Shown: positions 26,742 through 36,293, counted from the stretch's first letter. The stretch is 64,000 nt of DNA from JBAXTE01 sp964653595 (GCA_964653595.1 CAZZHH010000011.1:1-64000), one strand, 5' to 3'. Program-made: numbers and translations. Notes: generated by a model not told the origin, from the sequence alone.

Positions 26742-27992
26742 ATGGAGCTAAAAAGAGTAGTTGTTACTGGCATGGGAGCACTTACTCCAATAGGAAATTC
26801 AGTTCAAGATTATTGGAATGGATTGATTAATGGAGTAAGTGGTGCCGCCACTATCACTAAATTTGATGCGGAAAAATTCAAGACACAGTTTGCATGTGAA
26901 GTAAAGAACTTTGACATCTCACAGTATCTTGACCGCAAAGAAGCACGAAAATTAGATTTGTTTTCTCAATATGCAGTAGCTACTGCAGATGAAGCTATAA
27001 AGGATGCTCAAATTGACTTATCTGCTATCAACTTGGATAGAGCTGGGGTAATTTGGGGTACTGGCATTGGTGGATTTACTTCGTTTATTGCAGAGGTAAC
27101 AGACTTTGCGAAGGGAGATGGAACACCAAAGTTCAATCCATTTTTTATTCCAAAAATAATCAGCGATATCGCTGCTGGGCATCTATCTATGATATATGGA
27201 TTTAGAGGTCCTAATTATTGTACTTCATCTGCCTGTGCATCATCTGCAAACGCAATTGCCGACGCATATAATTTAATTCGATTAGGCAAGGGGGATATTT
27301 TCATTACAGGTGGTTCGGAAGCTGGTGTTAATACAGCAGGAATTGGTGGATTTAATGCATTGCATGCATTATCAACCAGAAACGAGGATCCATGTACTGC
27401 GTCTCGCCCTTTTGACAAAGACCGTGATGGTTTTGTAATCGGAGAAGGTGCAGGAGCTTTAATTTTGGAAGAGTATGAACATGCGAAAGCACGTGGTGCA
27501 AAAATCTATGCAGAGTTGGTAGGCACAGGTCTTTCTGCAGATGCTCATCATCTTACTGCCCCTCATCCAGAAGGATATGGTGCAATGATGGCGATGAAAT
27601 CGGCAATAGACGAAGCTGGAATAACACTAGATAAGATTGACCACATAAATACACATGGTACATCTACCCCAGTTGGAGATATTGCTGAACCAAAAGCAAT
27701 TTTACAACTATTTGGAGATCATGCATACTCTATTAATATCAATTCAACAAAGTCGATGACGGGTCATTTATTAGGAGCTGCCGCTGTAATTGAAGCGATT
27801 GCTACAATTTTAGCCATTAAAAACGATCTAGTTCCTCCTACTATCAACCATTTCACCGACGATCCTGAAATTGATAACAAGTTAAATTTCACATTCAACA
27901 AAGCACAAAATAGAGTTGTAACGTATGCACTTTCCAATGCTTTTGGTTTTGGAGGACACAACACCTCTCTTTTGTTTAAAAAGTCAGAGTAG
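26742..27992 (+). CDS. fabF: 3-oxoacyl-ACP synthase II
   Basis: A condensing enzyme that elongates acyl-ACP with malonyl-ACP. The 416 residues have the catalytic Cys165 in YCTSSACASSANAIA, the two histidines in HINTHGTSTPVGD and KSMTGHLLGAAAVIEA, and the terminal NAFGFGGHNTSLLF. It is co-directional with acpP and rnc, 5 bases before the latter. Confidence 0.97.
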   Translation: MELKRVVVTGMGALTPIGNSVQDYWNGLINGVSGAATITKFDAEKFKTQFACEVKNFDISQYLDRKEARKLDLFSQYAVATADEAIKDAQIDLSAINLDRAGVIWGTGIGGFTSFIAEVTDFAKGDGTPKFNPFFIPKIISDIAAGHLSMIYGFRGPNYCTSSACASSANAIADAYNLIRLGKGDIFITGGSEAGVNTAGIGGFNALHALSTRNEDPCTASRPFDKDRDGFVIGEGAGALILEEYEHAKARGAKIYAELVGTGLSADAHHLTAPHPEGYGAMMAMKSAIDEAGITLDKIDHINTHGTSTPVGDIAEPKAILQLFGDHAYSININSTKSMTGHLLGAAAVIEAIATILAIKNDLVPPTINHFTDDPEIDNKLNFTFNKAQNRVVTYALSNAFGFGGHNTSLLFKKSE

Positions 27993-27997
27993 TTATT

Positions 27998-28762
27998 TTG
28001 AATAGATTTATCAATCGATACAGGATACTATTTTCTAAGGATAAAGAGCTTTACAGCTATTTAAAAAATATTTTTGGGATTAATCCCAAAAATATTTTTT
28101 TATATAAGTTAGCTTTTACTCACAAATCGGGCAATTATCAAACAAAATCTGGTCAGCGATTTAACAATGAGAGGCTAGAATATTTGGGAGATGCCATATT
28201 AGGTGGAATTGTTGCCACTTATCTTTTCAAAAAATACCCCACTGCGGATGAAGGGTTTCTATCAGAAACACGATCTAAAATTGTGAAAAGAGACCATTTA
28301 AATAAATTATCTGCAAAAATTGGACTCTCCTCTTTTATCAATAAAAAAAATGACAATTTATTCTACAAATCTATAAATGGGGATGTTTTTGAGGCATTTA
28401 TAGGAGCATTGTACCTAGACAGGGGTTACAACTATACCTATAAAATTATCACTTCCCATATTATTCCTAAGTGGGTAGATATTGAAGGGTTGTTGAAAAC
28501 GGAGACAAATTATAAGAGTAGAATTATTGAACATACTCAAAAACACAAACAAACCATTGAGTTTAAAGTTGTTGACATTAAAGAGATTGGCAAGCGAAAA
28601 GAGTATTGTGTTGAGGTGTTGATAGATGGTGAAGCAATTGCTACTGGTATTGATTTGTCAATAAAAAGCGCTGAACAAATAGCAGCCGAGCATGCATTTT
28701 CTAAATTATATTCGCATACCACCACCAATCAAGAATTCTTATCAACAGAGCTCTCTTCATAA
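27998..28762 (+). CDS. rnc: Ribonuclease III
   Basis: A double-strand-specific endonuclease for rRNA and mRNA processing. The 254 residues hold the signature FNNERLEYLGDAILGG (acidic cluster), the second acidic pair in GDVFEAFIGALYLDRG, and a dsRNA-binding domain from about 170 ending AEQIAAEHAFSKLY. The start appears to be TTG at 27998, five bases after the fabF stop. The next ATG in frame would lie beyond the catalytic signature, so TTG is accepted. The N-terminal extension before the RNase domain is about 25 residues. Confidence 0.94.
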   Translation: MNRFINRYRILFSKDKELYSYLKNIFGINPKNIFLYKLAFTHKSGNYQTKSGQRFNNERLEYLGDAILGGIVATYLFKKYPTADEGFLSETRSKIVKRDHLNKLSAKIGLSSFINKKNDNLFYKSINGDVFEAFIGALYLDRGYNYTYKIITSHIIPKWVDIEGLLKTETNYKSRIIEHTQKHKQTIEFKVVDIKEIGKRKEYCVEVLIDGEAIATGIDLSIKSAEQIAAEHAFSKLYSHTTTNQEFLSTELSS

Positions 28763-28801
28763 TTATTCCCTATTTACAAAATTTCCATTAAAAAATTTCG
28801 G

Positions 28802-28809
28802 TATTTTTG
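28802..28809 (+). promoter_or_regulatory. Possible internal -7 element
   Basis: TATTTTTG lies 26 bases before the gene at 28835, in the 72-base gap after rnc. No -33 element is clear. Confidence 0.3.
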
Positions 28810-28834
28810 GATCATTTAGCAAACAACATCCAAA

Positions 28835-29479
28835 ATGCGTCGTACAATCAAATTTGAACCTGGTTTTCAGCATGTTGCGATTCTATTTAATTCCAATGCA
28901 GATATTATTTCGTTAGCATCTACGTTGAATAAATTGACTCACAGCGCGCTAACACTTACGGGTGCTCTTAAATCGCGCGATAGTATATTGGATAAGGAGC
29001 TTGAGTTTATAGCTTTTTCGCACGAAGACAAGATTGCCAAAGCAACCATGTTTTTGATTAAAAACAAAACCGAGTTTAAAATTCAAAAAAAAGCGTACGA
29101 TCTGTTTTCTGAAGAGCAAGAGGAGATTATCCACCGACAACTGATTGGCTCATCAAATAGCATATACACTCACAAATCACTGATAAACAGCGACTATTGC
29201 ATCATCTTGTCATTTCCTTTTTGTCAACACAAACCACAAAATATCATTTCTGGTATTAAAAAGCACCCTCAAATCGCTTCCTTTATTGAAATAGACTTTG
29301 AAAACTACTCTAACCTTAAAGATTTATCAGAAGAGATAGAGATTTATATTACAGAATATAATGTGAGTTGTGAACAAAAAGCATGTGCACTAAAAAGAAG
29401 CAAAATTCTATCTAAAAGAGAGAAAGAAGAGGTTAAAGAGGAGGTCAAAAGCAATAGAATTTATTATGGAGAGTTTTAA
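28835..29479 (+). CDS. Unknown protein downstream of rnc (possible IPExxxVDY-like)
   Basis: The 214 residues show an alpha/beta start, FQHVAILFNSNADIISLAST, and a mid-region FSEEQEEIIHRQLIGSS. LINSDYCIILSFPF follows, and the C-terminus is lysine/glutamate-rich (SKREKEEVKEEVKSNRIYYG). In many Bacteroidota the gene after rnc encodes the IPExxxVDY family. The LINSDYCIIL segment could be a degenerate form of that motif, but the protein is longer and the match is weak. It is 2 bases before the nitrilase gene, so they are co-transcribed. Confidence 0.55.
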   Translation: MRRTIKFEPGFQHVAILFNSNADIISLASTLNKLTHSALTLTGALKSRDSILDKELEFIAFSHEDKIAKATMFLIKNKTEFKIQKKAYDLFSEEQEEIIHRQLIGSSNSIYTHKSLINSDYCIILSFPFCQHKPQNIISGIKKHPQIASFIEIDFENYSNLKDLSEEIEIYITEYNVSCEQKACALKRSKILSKREKEEVKEEVKSNRIYYGEF

Positions 29480-29481
29480 AA

Positions 29482-30282
29482 ATGACAGATAGCAAAGAGT
29501 TAATCATTTCATTTGTCCAATTCAATATCATTTGGCAAGATAGAGAGGCAAACATCCGAAAAGTAGAAGAATTATTAGAGTCAACTTCGATTGAAAGCGA
29601 TGTGATTATACTTCCAGAAATGTTTACTACAGGATTTTCCGTCTCTGAAACAAGCCTCTTTGAAGACATAAACGACTCTCCTACCCTTCTTTGGATGAAA
29701 ACAATAGCCAAAAGAAGGAATAGTGCTATTTGCGGGAGTTTTGCCATTCATGATTCCGGAAAGCATTTTAACAGGATGTTTTTTGTAGAACCTGATGGCA
29801 GCTTTAAAACGTATGACAAAAAACACCTTTTTAGATTGAGTGTTGAGCCCAAATATTACTCCTCTGGGACATCAAGAACCATTGTAGATTTCAGAGGGTG
29901 GAAAATTAATCTAGCGATTTGTTATGATTTAAGATTCCCTGTTTGGTTAAGAAACAGTTATAAAAAAGATCAATACGAATACGATATTTTACTAATTTCT
30001 GCCAATTGGCCATCTTCCAGAATTAAAATTTGGAAAACCCTTCTAGCTGCTCGCTCTATTGAAAATCAATGCTACACCATAGGAGTTAACCGAATTGGCA
30101 ACGATGGAAATTCCATCCCACATAATGGGTTTTCGATGATTTGTGATTGGAATGGAGATACATTAGTTTCGAGTAAAGAAAAAGAAGGCCTGTTAAGCAC
30201 AAAATTAACCAAAGCATCTCTTGAAAAACAGCGAATTACGAACACCTTTGCTGCAGATTGGGATTCCTATAAGATTTATTAA
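29482..30282 (+). CDS. Nitrilase-family omega-amidase
   Basis: A cytosolic carbon-nitrogen hydrolase. The 266 residues carry the catalytic triad: Glu46 in VIILPEMFTTGF, Lys113 in YDKKHLFR, and Cys147 in LAICYDLRFP. Closest in pattern to the YafV/Nit2 omega-amidases, which hydrolyse the 2-oxoacid amides left after transamination of glutamine or methionine. That fits the amino-acid-handling gene content here, but specificity is inferred. A GGAGAG stretch precedes the ATG, an unusually clear ribosome-binding site for this phylum. Confidence 0.88.
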   Translation: MTDSKELIISFVQFNIIWQDREANIRKVEELLESTSIESDVIILPEMFTTGFSVSETSLFEDINDSPTLLWMKTIAKRRNSAICGSFAIHDSGKHFNRMFFVEPDGSFKTYDKKHLFRLSVEPKYYSSGTSRTIVDFRGWKINLAICYDLRFPVWLRNSYKKDQYEYDILLISANWPSSRIKIWKTLLAARSIENQCYTIGVNRIGNDGNSIPHNGFSMICDWNGDTLVSSKEKEGLLSTKLTKASLEKQRITNTFAADWDSYKIY

Positions 30283-30312
30283 TTCACAGTAATTACAACA
30301 AAAAATAAGACA

Positions 30313-31575
30313 ATGAAAGTTTTTAAATTTGGAGGAGCATCCATTGCAAATGCAGAGGCCATAATGAATACATGCAACATCATTCTAAATAACAAAAACG
30401 AAGATTTAGTTGTAATTATTTCAGCGATTGGCAAAACTACAAATTTACTCGAAGAGATAGTACAACAATTTTTCAACCATGAAGATTACTCAAAGACACT
30501 TTATCAACTCCTTGACAATCATTTAGGGATTGTCCATACATTATTTGAAGGGAAAGAAGACAATCACCCTCAGACCGATTCTATGATTACGAATTTTAAA
30601 TCGCAATTGCATCGAGAACCAAGTGAGAATTTCGACTATGATTACGACCAAATAGTATCCTTTGGAGAACTCATTTCAACCTCCATCCTTTCGGATTATC
30701 TATCGTATATTGGCATAGAAAACAAGTGGGTAGATGCCAGACATGTTGTAAGAACAAATAATAAATATAGAGAGGGGATTGTAAATTGGGAAAAAACTCA
30801 AAAGAAGATTTCGAAAACGATATTACCAATATTCAACGATTCTGCATATAAAATTGTCATAAGTCAGGGATTTATTGGTGGCACAGATGAATACAACACC
30901 ACCACATTGGGAAGAGAGGGATCGGATTATAGTGCAGCAATTTTTGCTTACGCATTAAATGCAACCGACGTTACTATATGGAAAGACGTACCAGGATTGT
31001 TGAATGCGGACCCGAAATTCTTTGCAGACGCTATTAAATTAAATAAAATTTCGTACAAAGAGGCAATTGAATTGGCATATTATGGAGCAACTATCATACA
31101 TCCTAAAACGATAAAACCTCTCCAAAACAAATCCATCCCTTTGCATGTAAAATCGTTTAAAGAATATAGGGAGGATGGGAGTATAATAAGCGATGAAACA
31201 GACTCGATGCATACTCCATGTTATATATTTAAACGAAATCAGGCTTTAATTTCTATATATCCCATCGATTTTTCGTTCATAGCAGAAGAAAACCTCTCTT
31301 TAATTTTTGGATTATTTGCCCATTTTGGAGTAAAAATAAACCTAATGCAAAACTCGGCTATCAGCTTTTCGGTATGTGTGGATTACAATCCAGATGCATT
31401 AAAAGGGCTTATCGAAGAGCTAAATACAGAATTTAAAGTAAAATACAACCTAAATCTGGAGCTTATTACGGTAAAAAATTACAATCAAGCTACGATAGAT
31501 AAAATGGTGCGTGGAAGAAAAGTTTTCACAGAACAGAAGAGCAGAACAAATATTCAATTGGTAGTAAATGGGTAG
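30313..31575 (+). CDS. lysC: Aspartokinase (monofunctional)
   Basis: Phosphorylates L-aspartate at the entry to Lys/Thr/Met and diaminopimelate synthesis. The 420 residues have KVFKFGGASIANAEAI (2-17), SFGELISTSILSDYL (about 116-130), the GREGSDYSAAIFAYAL phosphate loop, and WKDVPGLLNADPK. ACT-type regulatory strands from about 310 (SLIFGLFAHFGVKINLMQNS) suggest feedback control. There is no fused homoserine dehydrogenase. It is the last gene of the acpP-fabF-rnc cluster (30-base gap). Confidence 0.93.
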   Translation: MKVFKFGGASIANAEAIMNTCNIILNNKNEDLVVIISAIGKTTNLLEEIVQQFFNHEDYSKTLYQLLDNHLGIVHTLFEGKEDNHPQTDSMITNFKSQLHREPSENFDYDYDQIVSFGELISTSILSDYLSYIGIENKWVDARHVVRTNNKYREGIVNWEKTQKKISKTILPIFNDSAYKIVISQGFIGGTDEYNTTTLGREGSDYSAAIFAYALNATDVTIWKDVPGLLNADPKFFADAIKLNKISYKEAIELAYYGATIIHPKTIKPLQNKSIPLHVKSFKEYREDGSIISDETDSMHTPCYIFKRNQALISIYPIDFSFIAEENLSLIFGLFAHFGVKINLMQNSAISFSVCVDYNPDALKGLIEELNTEFKVKYNLNLELITVKNYNQATIDKMVRGRKVFTEQKSRTNIQLVVNG

Positions 31576-31661
31576 AGTAAATTCCAAATTTAACTTACAG
31601 ATAGCAATAAACGAATCAAACTAAAAAATCTTCGAAAGACAAAAACACAAAGCATCTAAAA

Positions 31662-32570
31662 TCAATTCTCTTTAGCAATAAAAAATCCTGGACTTAAGAC
31701 AAAGCGAAACATCAGCGCTTCGTTCAGCTTGAATGCATTATAATTTTCCAAATTGATTTGTTGATAATATAAGGAGCCATAAAGTTCGGCAGAGACGAAA
31801 TTGGTAAACATGATTTTAATCCCACCATTCATATAACCTCCAAATCCAAGTCCCCCTTGGCGGATTTCATTTTCTTGTACATTGCTATCTGGAACATAAT
31901 TTCCGGAATAGATATTGACTAAATTGTAAGATTGGTCTTCGATGGATATTTTGGACTCTTTTACGTGAGTATTAGTAAATACAGCTCCTAATTCAACAAT
32001 TGGGCGAACTTTTTTGGTTGGATTCAAAGTCCTCATAACGCCAATCTGGATATTGGTTCGGGTTTCAATACCCCAAATTGGATATTGCAAATAGGAACGA
32101 TTTTCGTTGTCGAAAGCTGGAAAAACTTCGATTGTGAAAAAATCTTTAGCCGTAAGTTTGGCTTGATTAAATTCGACGTTTAATGCCCATTCTGGGTTGA
32201 AGTTGTATCGCCCGCCAAAGCCTACATGCATAGTAGCACTATATTTCATATTCTTTGGAGTTTCACTTAATGCAAACGAATCTCTATTAATATTAAGGGT
32301 ACTCAAAAGTATGTTCTTTATTTCGTTATGCCAATAATCGTTTGAAAAAACGTAATTAATATTGTTTACATTCGATTTATGGCCATTGTAAAAGCTAGCT
32401 TGGTATTTATTTCCCCAGTAGGCACCAAAATTTCCAACAAACTCCCAACCCTTGGGTCCAGCGGGTTTCTCTTTGTTGTAGACCTTACTGACTAAACTAT
32501 CGGGATAATTAGCCAGAAGAACATTTGCACTAAGAGCGAAAAATATAAAAAGGGATAATTTCATCTTCAT
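31662..32570 (-). CDS. Outer-membrane beta-barrel protein, unknown function
   Basis: The 302 residues from the ATG at 32570 (MKMKLSLFIFFALSANVLLA, signal peptide) are rich in alternating strands: GWEFVGNFGAYWGNKYQASF, MHVGFGGRYNFNPEWALNVE, and a final MFRFVLSPGFFIAKEN. This is the layout of OmpA/OprF-like or PorV-type small barrels, but no family can be named. The frame extends to 32594; the later ATG gives a better signal peptide. Confidence 0.7.
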   Translation of the reverse strand: MKMKLSLFIFFALSANVLLANYPDSLVSKVYNKEKPAGPKGWEFVGNFGAYWGNKYQASFYNGHKSNVNNINYVFSNDYWHNEIKNILLSTLNINRDSFALSETPKNMKYSATMHVGFGGRYNFNPEWALNVEFNQAKLTAKDFFTIEVFPAFDNENRSYLQYPIWGIETRTNIQIGVMRTLNPTKKVRPIVELGAVFTNTHVKESKISIEDQSYNLVNIYSGNYVPDSNVQENEIRQGGLGFGGYMNGGIKIMFTNFVSAELYGSLYYQQINLENYNAFKLNEALMFRFVLSPGFFIAKEN

Positions 32571-32657
32571 TGCTACAGAATAAATAAAAATCAAAAGTAT
32601 GAAAAATTATTCAAAACAGGACTCAAAGGATAAAAAAGGATAAAAAACAGAAATTAA

Positions 32658-32690
32658 TTTGGAAAGTATAAAAAAAAAATTGTATATTTG
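32658..32690 (+). promoter_or_regulatory. Promoter of tRNA-Arg
   Basis: TTTG at 32658-32661, a 21-base spacer, and TATATTTG at 32683-32690 match the Bacteroidota consensus. The tRNA begins 10 bases later. Confidence 0.75.
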
Positions 32691-32700
32691 CACTCGAAAT

Positions 32701-32777
32701 GGCCCCGTAGCTCAACTGAATAGAGTATCTGACTACGGATCAGAAGGTTTCAGGTTTGAATCCTGACGGGGTCACCA
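32701..32777 (+). tRNA. tRNA-Arg (anticodon ACG)
   Basis: The 77 bases fold into a full cloverleaf. The acceptor stem GGCCCCG pairs with CGGGGTC, with one G-T pair. The D arm is GCTC/GAGT, the anticodon arm TCTGA-CTACGGA-TCAGA gives anticodon ACG (reading CGN codons after A-to-I editing), and the T arm is TCAGG-TTTGAAT-CCTGA. The 3' CCA is encoded. It is a single-gene unit with its own promoter and terminator. Confidence 0.97.
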
Positions 32778-32806
32778 AAAAGAGGTTCGCAAGTACCTCT
32801 TTTTTT
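32778..32806 (+). terminator. Terminator of tRNA-Arg
   Basis: AAAAGAGGT pairs with ACCTCTTTT around an 8-base loop and is followed by T residues, directly after the CCA end. Confidence 0.8.
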
Positions 32807-32859
32807 ATATTTAAAAATCAATCACTTAAAATAAAAAAACGCATTTTTTTAAAAAAAAG

Positions 32860-32889
32860 TTGGAGATATTATAAAAACAATTATCTTTG
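32860..32889 (+). promoter_or_regulatory. Promoter of rho
   Basis: TTG (32860-32862), a 19-base spacer and TATCTTTG (32882-32889) match the consensus closely. The predicted start near 32896 leaves an untranslated leader of about 140 bases before the rho ATG. Confidence 0.7.
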
Positions 32890-32895
32890 CAATCG

Positions 32896-33037
32896 ATATT
32901 CTTGTGCATCCCCTAAAAACAAGCAATATTGTTAATCAAAAACAGCGACAACAATCGACGTCGTTTCAAAAAAAATCATTTTGCATCATATAGTCATTAA
33001 CAGAAAACTACTATTTAGTCTTTAAAAACCATTTTTT
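32896..33037 (+). other. rho: Long rho leader
   Basis: About 140 untranslated bases contain a C-containing, largely unpaired stretch (CATCCCC, CAAGC, CAGCGACAACAATCGACGTC) and no strong hairpin. Unstructured C-bearing RNA is what Rho binds, so this is a candidate for the Rho autoregulatory leader known from other bacteria. That is inference. Confidence 0.35.
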
Positions 33038-35143
33038 ATGCATAGCATTAATTCGTTAAACGAGAAAATTCTCTCGGAATTAATTGAGATTGCTGAAGGA
33101 TTGAAAATTCCAAAAGCCTCAAAATTAACTAAACAAGATTTAATTTACAAAATACTCGACCATCAAGCGCTCAATCCTAGTCAAGAAATTATCGATCAAG
33201 AGCGAAAAAACATACCACATAAGCGAGCAAGAAAGACTGAAAAGAGACCTATTGCTTCTTCCAGTAGCTCAAAAAGCACGAACAATATTGTAAAGACCTT
33301 ACCACAAAAAGAGGAGACCTCAACTCAGAAGAAGCCATCCCCTTTGAAGGATTCAGAAAAACCGACTCTCTCAAACAATGAAAAACCGACAAGCAGAGCA
33401 GAGGAGAACAAAGAAGCTAAGTTTATAAAAAAAACCAACCCACAAATCCAAAAACCAAACGAACCAAAAGAGCAACCTAATATAGGGAAGGAAGAGATTG
33501 TTAAAAAACAAATCCCTGTTCATTACGACAAAAAGAAGATATTATTAGAAGATATTATCATTGACGATACAATCATTCTCGACGCTCCAACCAACTCTGG
33601 TGAATTATCAGATATTATAGATGACAACATTCATATTTCAACTTCCAAAGAAGATTTGATTATTGACCAACCGGTATCATCGGATATAATAGAGGATCAA
33701 TCTTCCATTACAAATGAGGTAGTAGATTCACTTCAAGAGTCTGAGATAAAAACAGTTCCTATATCTGCTGTCAAAACAAACAACAAAAACAACAAACAAA
33801 ACAAGTGGGATAAAAATCGGCAAAAAGGGAGTCAGGATAAAAGACGCGATCAAGACCAGACTTCCAAAAACGACAGAACTGCAAATGAGAATCTTCCTGC
33901 AAATGAGGACAAAAATAAACCTCAGCCAAAAGCAAGCTCAACGGAAGCTGAAGGCACCATTGCATCTGAAAACGAAAATTCTAAAGAAACGGTAACAGTT
34001 GTACAACCTGAGCAGGTTATAGAATTTGACGGCACCGTATATTGCGAGGGAGTTTTAGAAATCATTAATGAAGGGTATGGATTTTTGCGTTCTTCGGACT
34101 ATATGTATTTGAGTTCCCCAGATGATGTTTATGTCTCTCAATCGCAGATTAAACATTTTGGATTAAAAACTGGAGACACTGTTCGCGGTATGGTTCGTCC
34201 ACCGAAAGAGGGTGAGAAATATTTTCCGTTGATAAAAGTAGAAATGTTAAATGGCAGACTACCTGAAGAGGTAAGAGACAGAGTGCCGTTTGATTTTTTA
34301 ACACCCCTTTTTCCAGATGAGAAGTTAAACTTAACGGGTCATCCTACCGAGACTTTATCGTCGCGAGTTATCGACCTTTTTGCACCTATTGGCAAAGGAC
34401 AACGCGGATTAATTGTTGCTCAACCAAAAACGGGCAAGACAATGCTTTTAAAAGAGATTGCAAACGCAATTGCTTACAATCATCCAGAAGTATATCTTAT
34501 TGTACTGTTGATAGATGAGAGACCCGAGGAGGTTACAGATATGGAGCGTAGTGTGAAAGCAGAAGTGGTAGCATCTACTTTTGATGAGCCAGCAGATCGT
34601 CATGTAAAAATATCCAATATCGTTCTTGAAAAGGCAAAAAGATTGGTAGAGTGTGGACATGATGTGTGTATCCTTTTAGATTCTATCACACGACTTGCCA
34701 GAGCGCACAACACCGTTGCTCCAGCTTCTGGAAAAGTACTTTCAGGCGGAGTGGAAGCAAATGCTTTACAAAAACCTAAGCGTTTCTTTGGTGCAGCTCG
34801 AAAAATTGAAAATGGAGGTTCTCTTACCATTATAGCTACTGCTCTTACAGATACCGGGTCAAAAATGGATGAGGTAATTTTCGAAGAGTTTAAAGGAACA
34901 GGTAACATGGAACTTCAATTGGATAGAAGGTTATCCAACAAGCGCGTTTACCCAGCTGTTGATATTGTATCATCTAGTACCCGTAGAGATGATTTACTTC
35001 ACAAACGAGACACCTTACAACGTTTATGGATTTTGAGAAACCATCTTGCAGACATGAATACGACTGAAGCGATGGAATTTATCAAAGACAGAATGAAATT
35101 CTCGAAAGATAACGATGAATTTCTTTCCAATATGAACAACTAA
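33038..35143 (+). CDS. rho: Transcription termination factor Rho
   Basis: A hexameric RNA-dependent ATPase that ends transcription at unstructured C-rich RNA. The 701 residues are far longer than the 419 of E. coli. The Rho_N domain (about 4-45) is followed by about 280 residues rich in Lys, Glu, Gln, Asn and Ser with no fold, then the RNA-binding cold-shock-like domain (EGVLEIINEGYGFLRS near 334). The ATPase comes last: Walker A AQPKTGKTM near 460-468, Walker B VCILLDSITRLARAHN, R-loop region FFGAARKIENGGSLT. Such insertions are usual in Bacteroidota and may drive condensate formation. Confidence 0.97.
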   Translation: MHSINSLNEKILSELIEIAEGLKIPKASKLTKQDLIYKILDHQALNPSQEIIDQERKNIPHKRARKTEKRPIASSSSSKSTNNIVKTLPQKEETSTQKKPSPLKDSEKPTLSNNEKPTSRAEENKEAKFIKKTNPQIQKPNEPKEQPNIGKEEIVKKQIPVHYDKKKILLEDIIIDDTIILDAPTNSGELSDIIDDNIHISTSKEDLIIDQPVSSDIIEDQSSITNEVVDSLQESEIKTVPISAVKTNNKNNKQNKWDKNRQKGSQDKRRDQDQTSKNDRTANENLPANEDKNKPQPKASSTEAEGTIASENENSKETVTVVQPEQVIEFDGTVYCEGVLEIINEGYGFLRSSDYMYLSSPDDVYVSQSQIKHFGLKTGDTVRGMVRPPKEGEKYFPLIKVEMLNGRLPEEVRDRVPFDFLTPLFPDEKLNLTGHPTETLSSRVIDLFAPIGKGQRGLIVAQPKTGKTMLLKEIANAIAYNHPEVYLIVLLIDERPEEVTDMERSVKAEVVASTFDEPADRHVKISNIVLEKAKRLVECGHDVCILLDSITRLARAHNTVAPASGKVLSGGVEANALQKPKRFFGAARKIENGGSLTIIATALTDTGSKMDEVIFEEFKGTGNMELQLDRRLSNKRVYPAVDIVSSSTRRDDLLHKRDTLQRLWILRNHLADMNTTEAMEFIKDRMKFSKDNDEFLSNMNN

Positions 35144-35186
35144 TTAGCGTAATACCAGAGTGTAATTACACTAAAAAATAAAAATT

Positions 35187-35243
35187 GTCGGCAAGGCCAT
35201 ATTCCTTAATTCATTAGAAAATTGGGAGTATGGTCTTGTTGAT
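35187..35243 (+). other. Long imperfect hairpin between rho and glsA
   Basis: Positions 35187-35205 pair with 35225-35243, giving about 19 pairs with several G-T pairs around a 19-base loop. It lacks a T run, so a classic terminator is doubtful. It may be a processing site or a decayed inverted repeat. Confidence 0.45.
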
Positions 35244-35294
35244 TGTACAGATAACAGCTTTGAAAATCATAGTTAAATTTGAACAAAAATCGCG

Positions 35295-36209
35295 ATGGAT
35301 TACCAACAGATAATCGACAAAACGTATAGTTTAGTGAGCAAGGAAGCGGATTTTGGGGAGATGGCACGATACATTCCTGAACTATCCAAAATAAATCCAT
35401 CACAATTTGGAGTACATCTCACTACGATCGAAAATAAAGAGTTTGGTGTTGGCGACAACCTTCAACGATTCTCTATCCAGAGTATTGCGAAGGTATTTTC
35501 GCTGACACTAGCTTATCGATTACTCGGTGAGAAGATATGGAAACGGCTGGGTGTAGAGCCATCTGGCACCTCATTCAACTCATTAGTACAGCTAGAAACC
35601 GACCATGGTATTCCTCGCAACCCATTTATCAACGCAGGAGCACTCGTAATATGCGATATTCTGATATCTCACCTCAGGAATGCAAAAGCCGACTTTTTGA
35701 CTTTCGTTCGAAATATTTCTGACAATCCAGAGTTAGAATACTCCATTCACATTGCAGAGTCTGAAAAATCAGTAGGATATCGAAATGTAGCACTTTGCAA
35801 TTTCATAAAATCATTTGCCAATATTAAAAACGAGCCATCGGAAGTCATTGATTTTTACTTTAGCTTATGCTCTATCGAGATGAGTTGTCGGGAACTTTCA
35901 CGTGCTTTTCTTTTTCTGGCCAACGGGGGGATGAAAGTCTCGGACAAACAGCAGATTCTCTCTGCCAGACAAGCCAAGCGAGTAAATGCCATCATGCAGA
36001 CATGTGGTCTTTACGACGAATCGGGAGAATTTACTTTTAGAGTAGGGTTGCCAGGCAAAAGTGGTGTTGGAGGAGGCATCATCGCGATCCACCCAAATCA
36101 CTACACTATTGCAACATGGAGTCCGCTACTTAACAAAAAAGGGAATTCGTACCGCGGAGTTCGATTTTTAGAGGAGTTTACTACAGAAACTAAGCTGTCT
36201 ATTTTTTAG
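35295..36209 (+). CDS. glsA: Glutaminase
   Basis: Hydrolyses glutamine to glutamate and ammonia, with a serine-beta-lactamase-like fold. The 304 residues match the family. The catalytic S-x-x-K is in RFSIQSIAKVFSLTLAYR, with HGIPRNPFINAGALV (substrate loop) and GYRNVALCNFIKSF. VGLPGKSGVGGGIIAIHP is the second active-site loop. It is monocistronic after the long hairpin. Confidence 0.94.
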   Translation: MDYQQIIDKTYSLVSKEADFGEMARYIPELSKINPSQFGVHLTTIENKEFGVGDNLQRFSIQSIAKVFSLTLAYRLLGEKIWKRLGVEPSGTSFNSLVQLETDHGIPRNPFINAGALVICDILISHLRNAKADFLTFVRNISDNPELEYSIHIAESEKSVGYRNVALCNFIKSFANIKNEPSEVIDFYFSLCSIEMSCRELSRAFLFLANGGMKVSDKQQILSARQAKRVNAIMQTCGLYDESGEFTFRVGLPGKSGVGGGIIAIHPNHYTIATWSPLLNKKGNSYRGVRFLEEFTTETKLSIF

Positions 36210-36260
36210 CATGATACTTTATTGAAAAAATTTAAAGTGATTAAAAAAGAGAAAATTGTA

Positions 36261-36268
36261 TAACTTTG
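36261..36268 (+). promoter_or_regulatory. -7 element upstream of the HExxH surface protein
   Basis: TAACTTTG fits TAnnTTTG, 25 bases before the ATG at 36294; the nearest TTG upstream is too far for a normal -33. Confidence 0.35.
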
Positions 36269-36293
36269 AGTAAAATATCAACTATAAATATCG

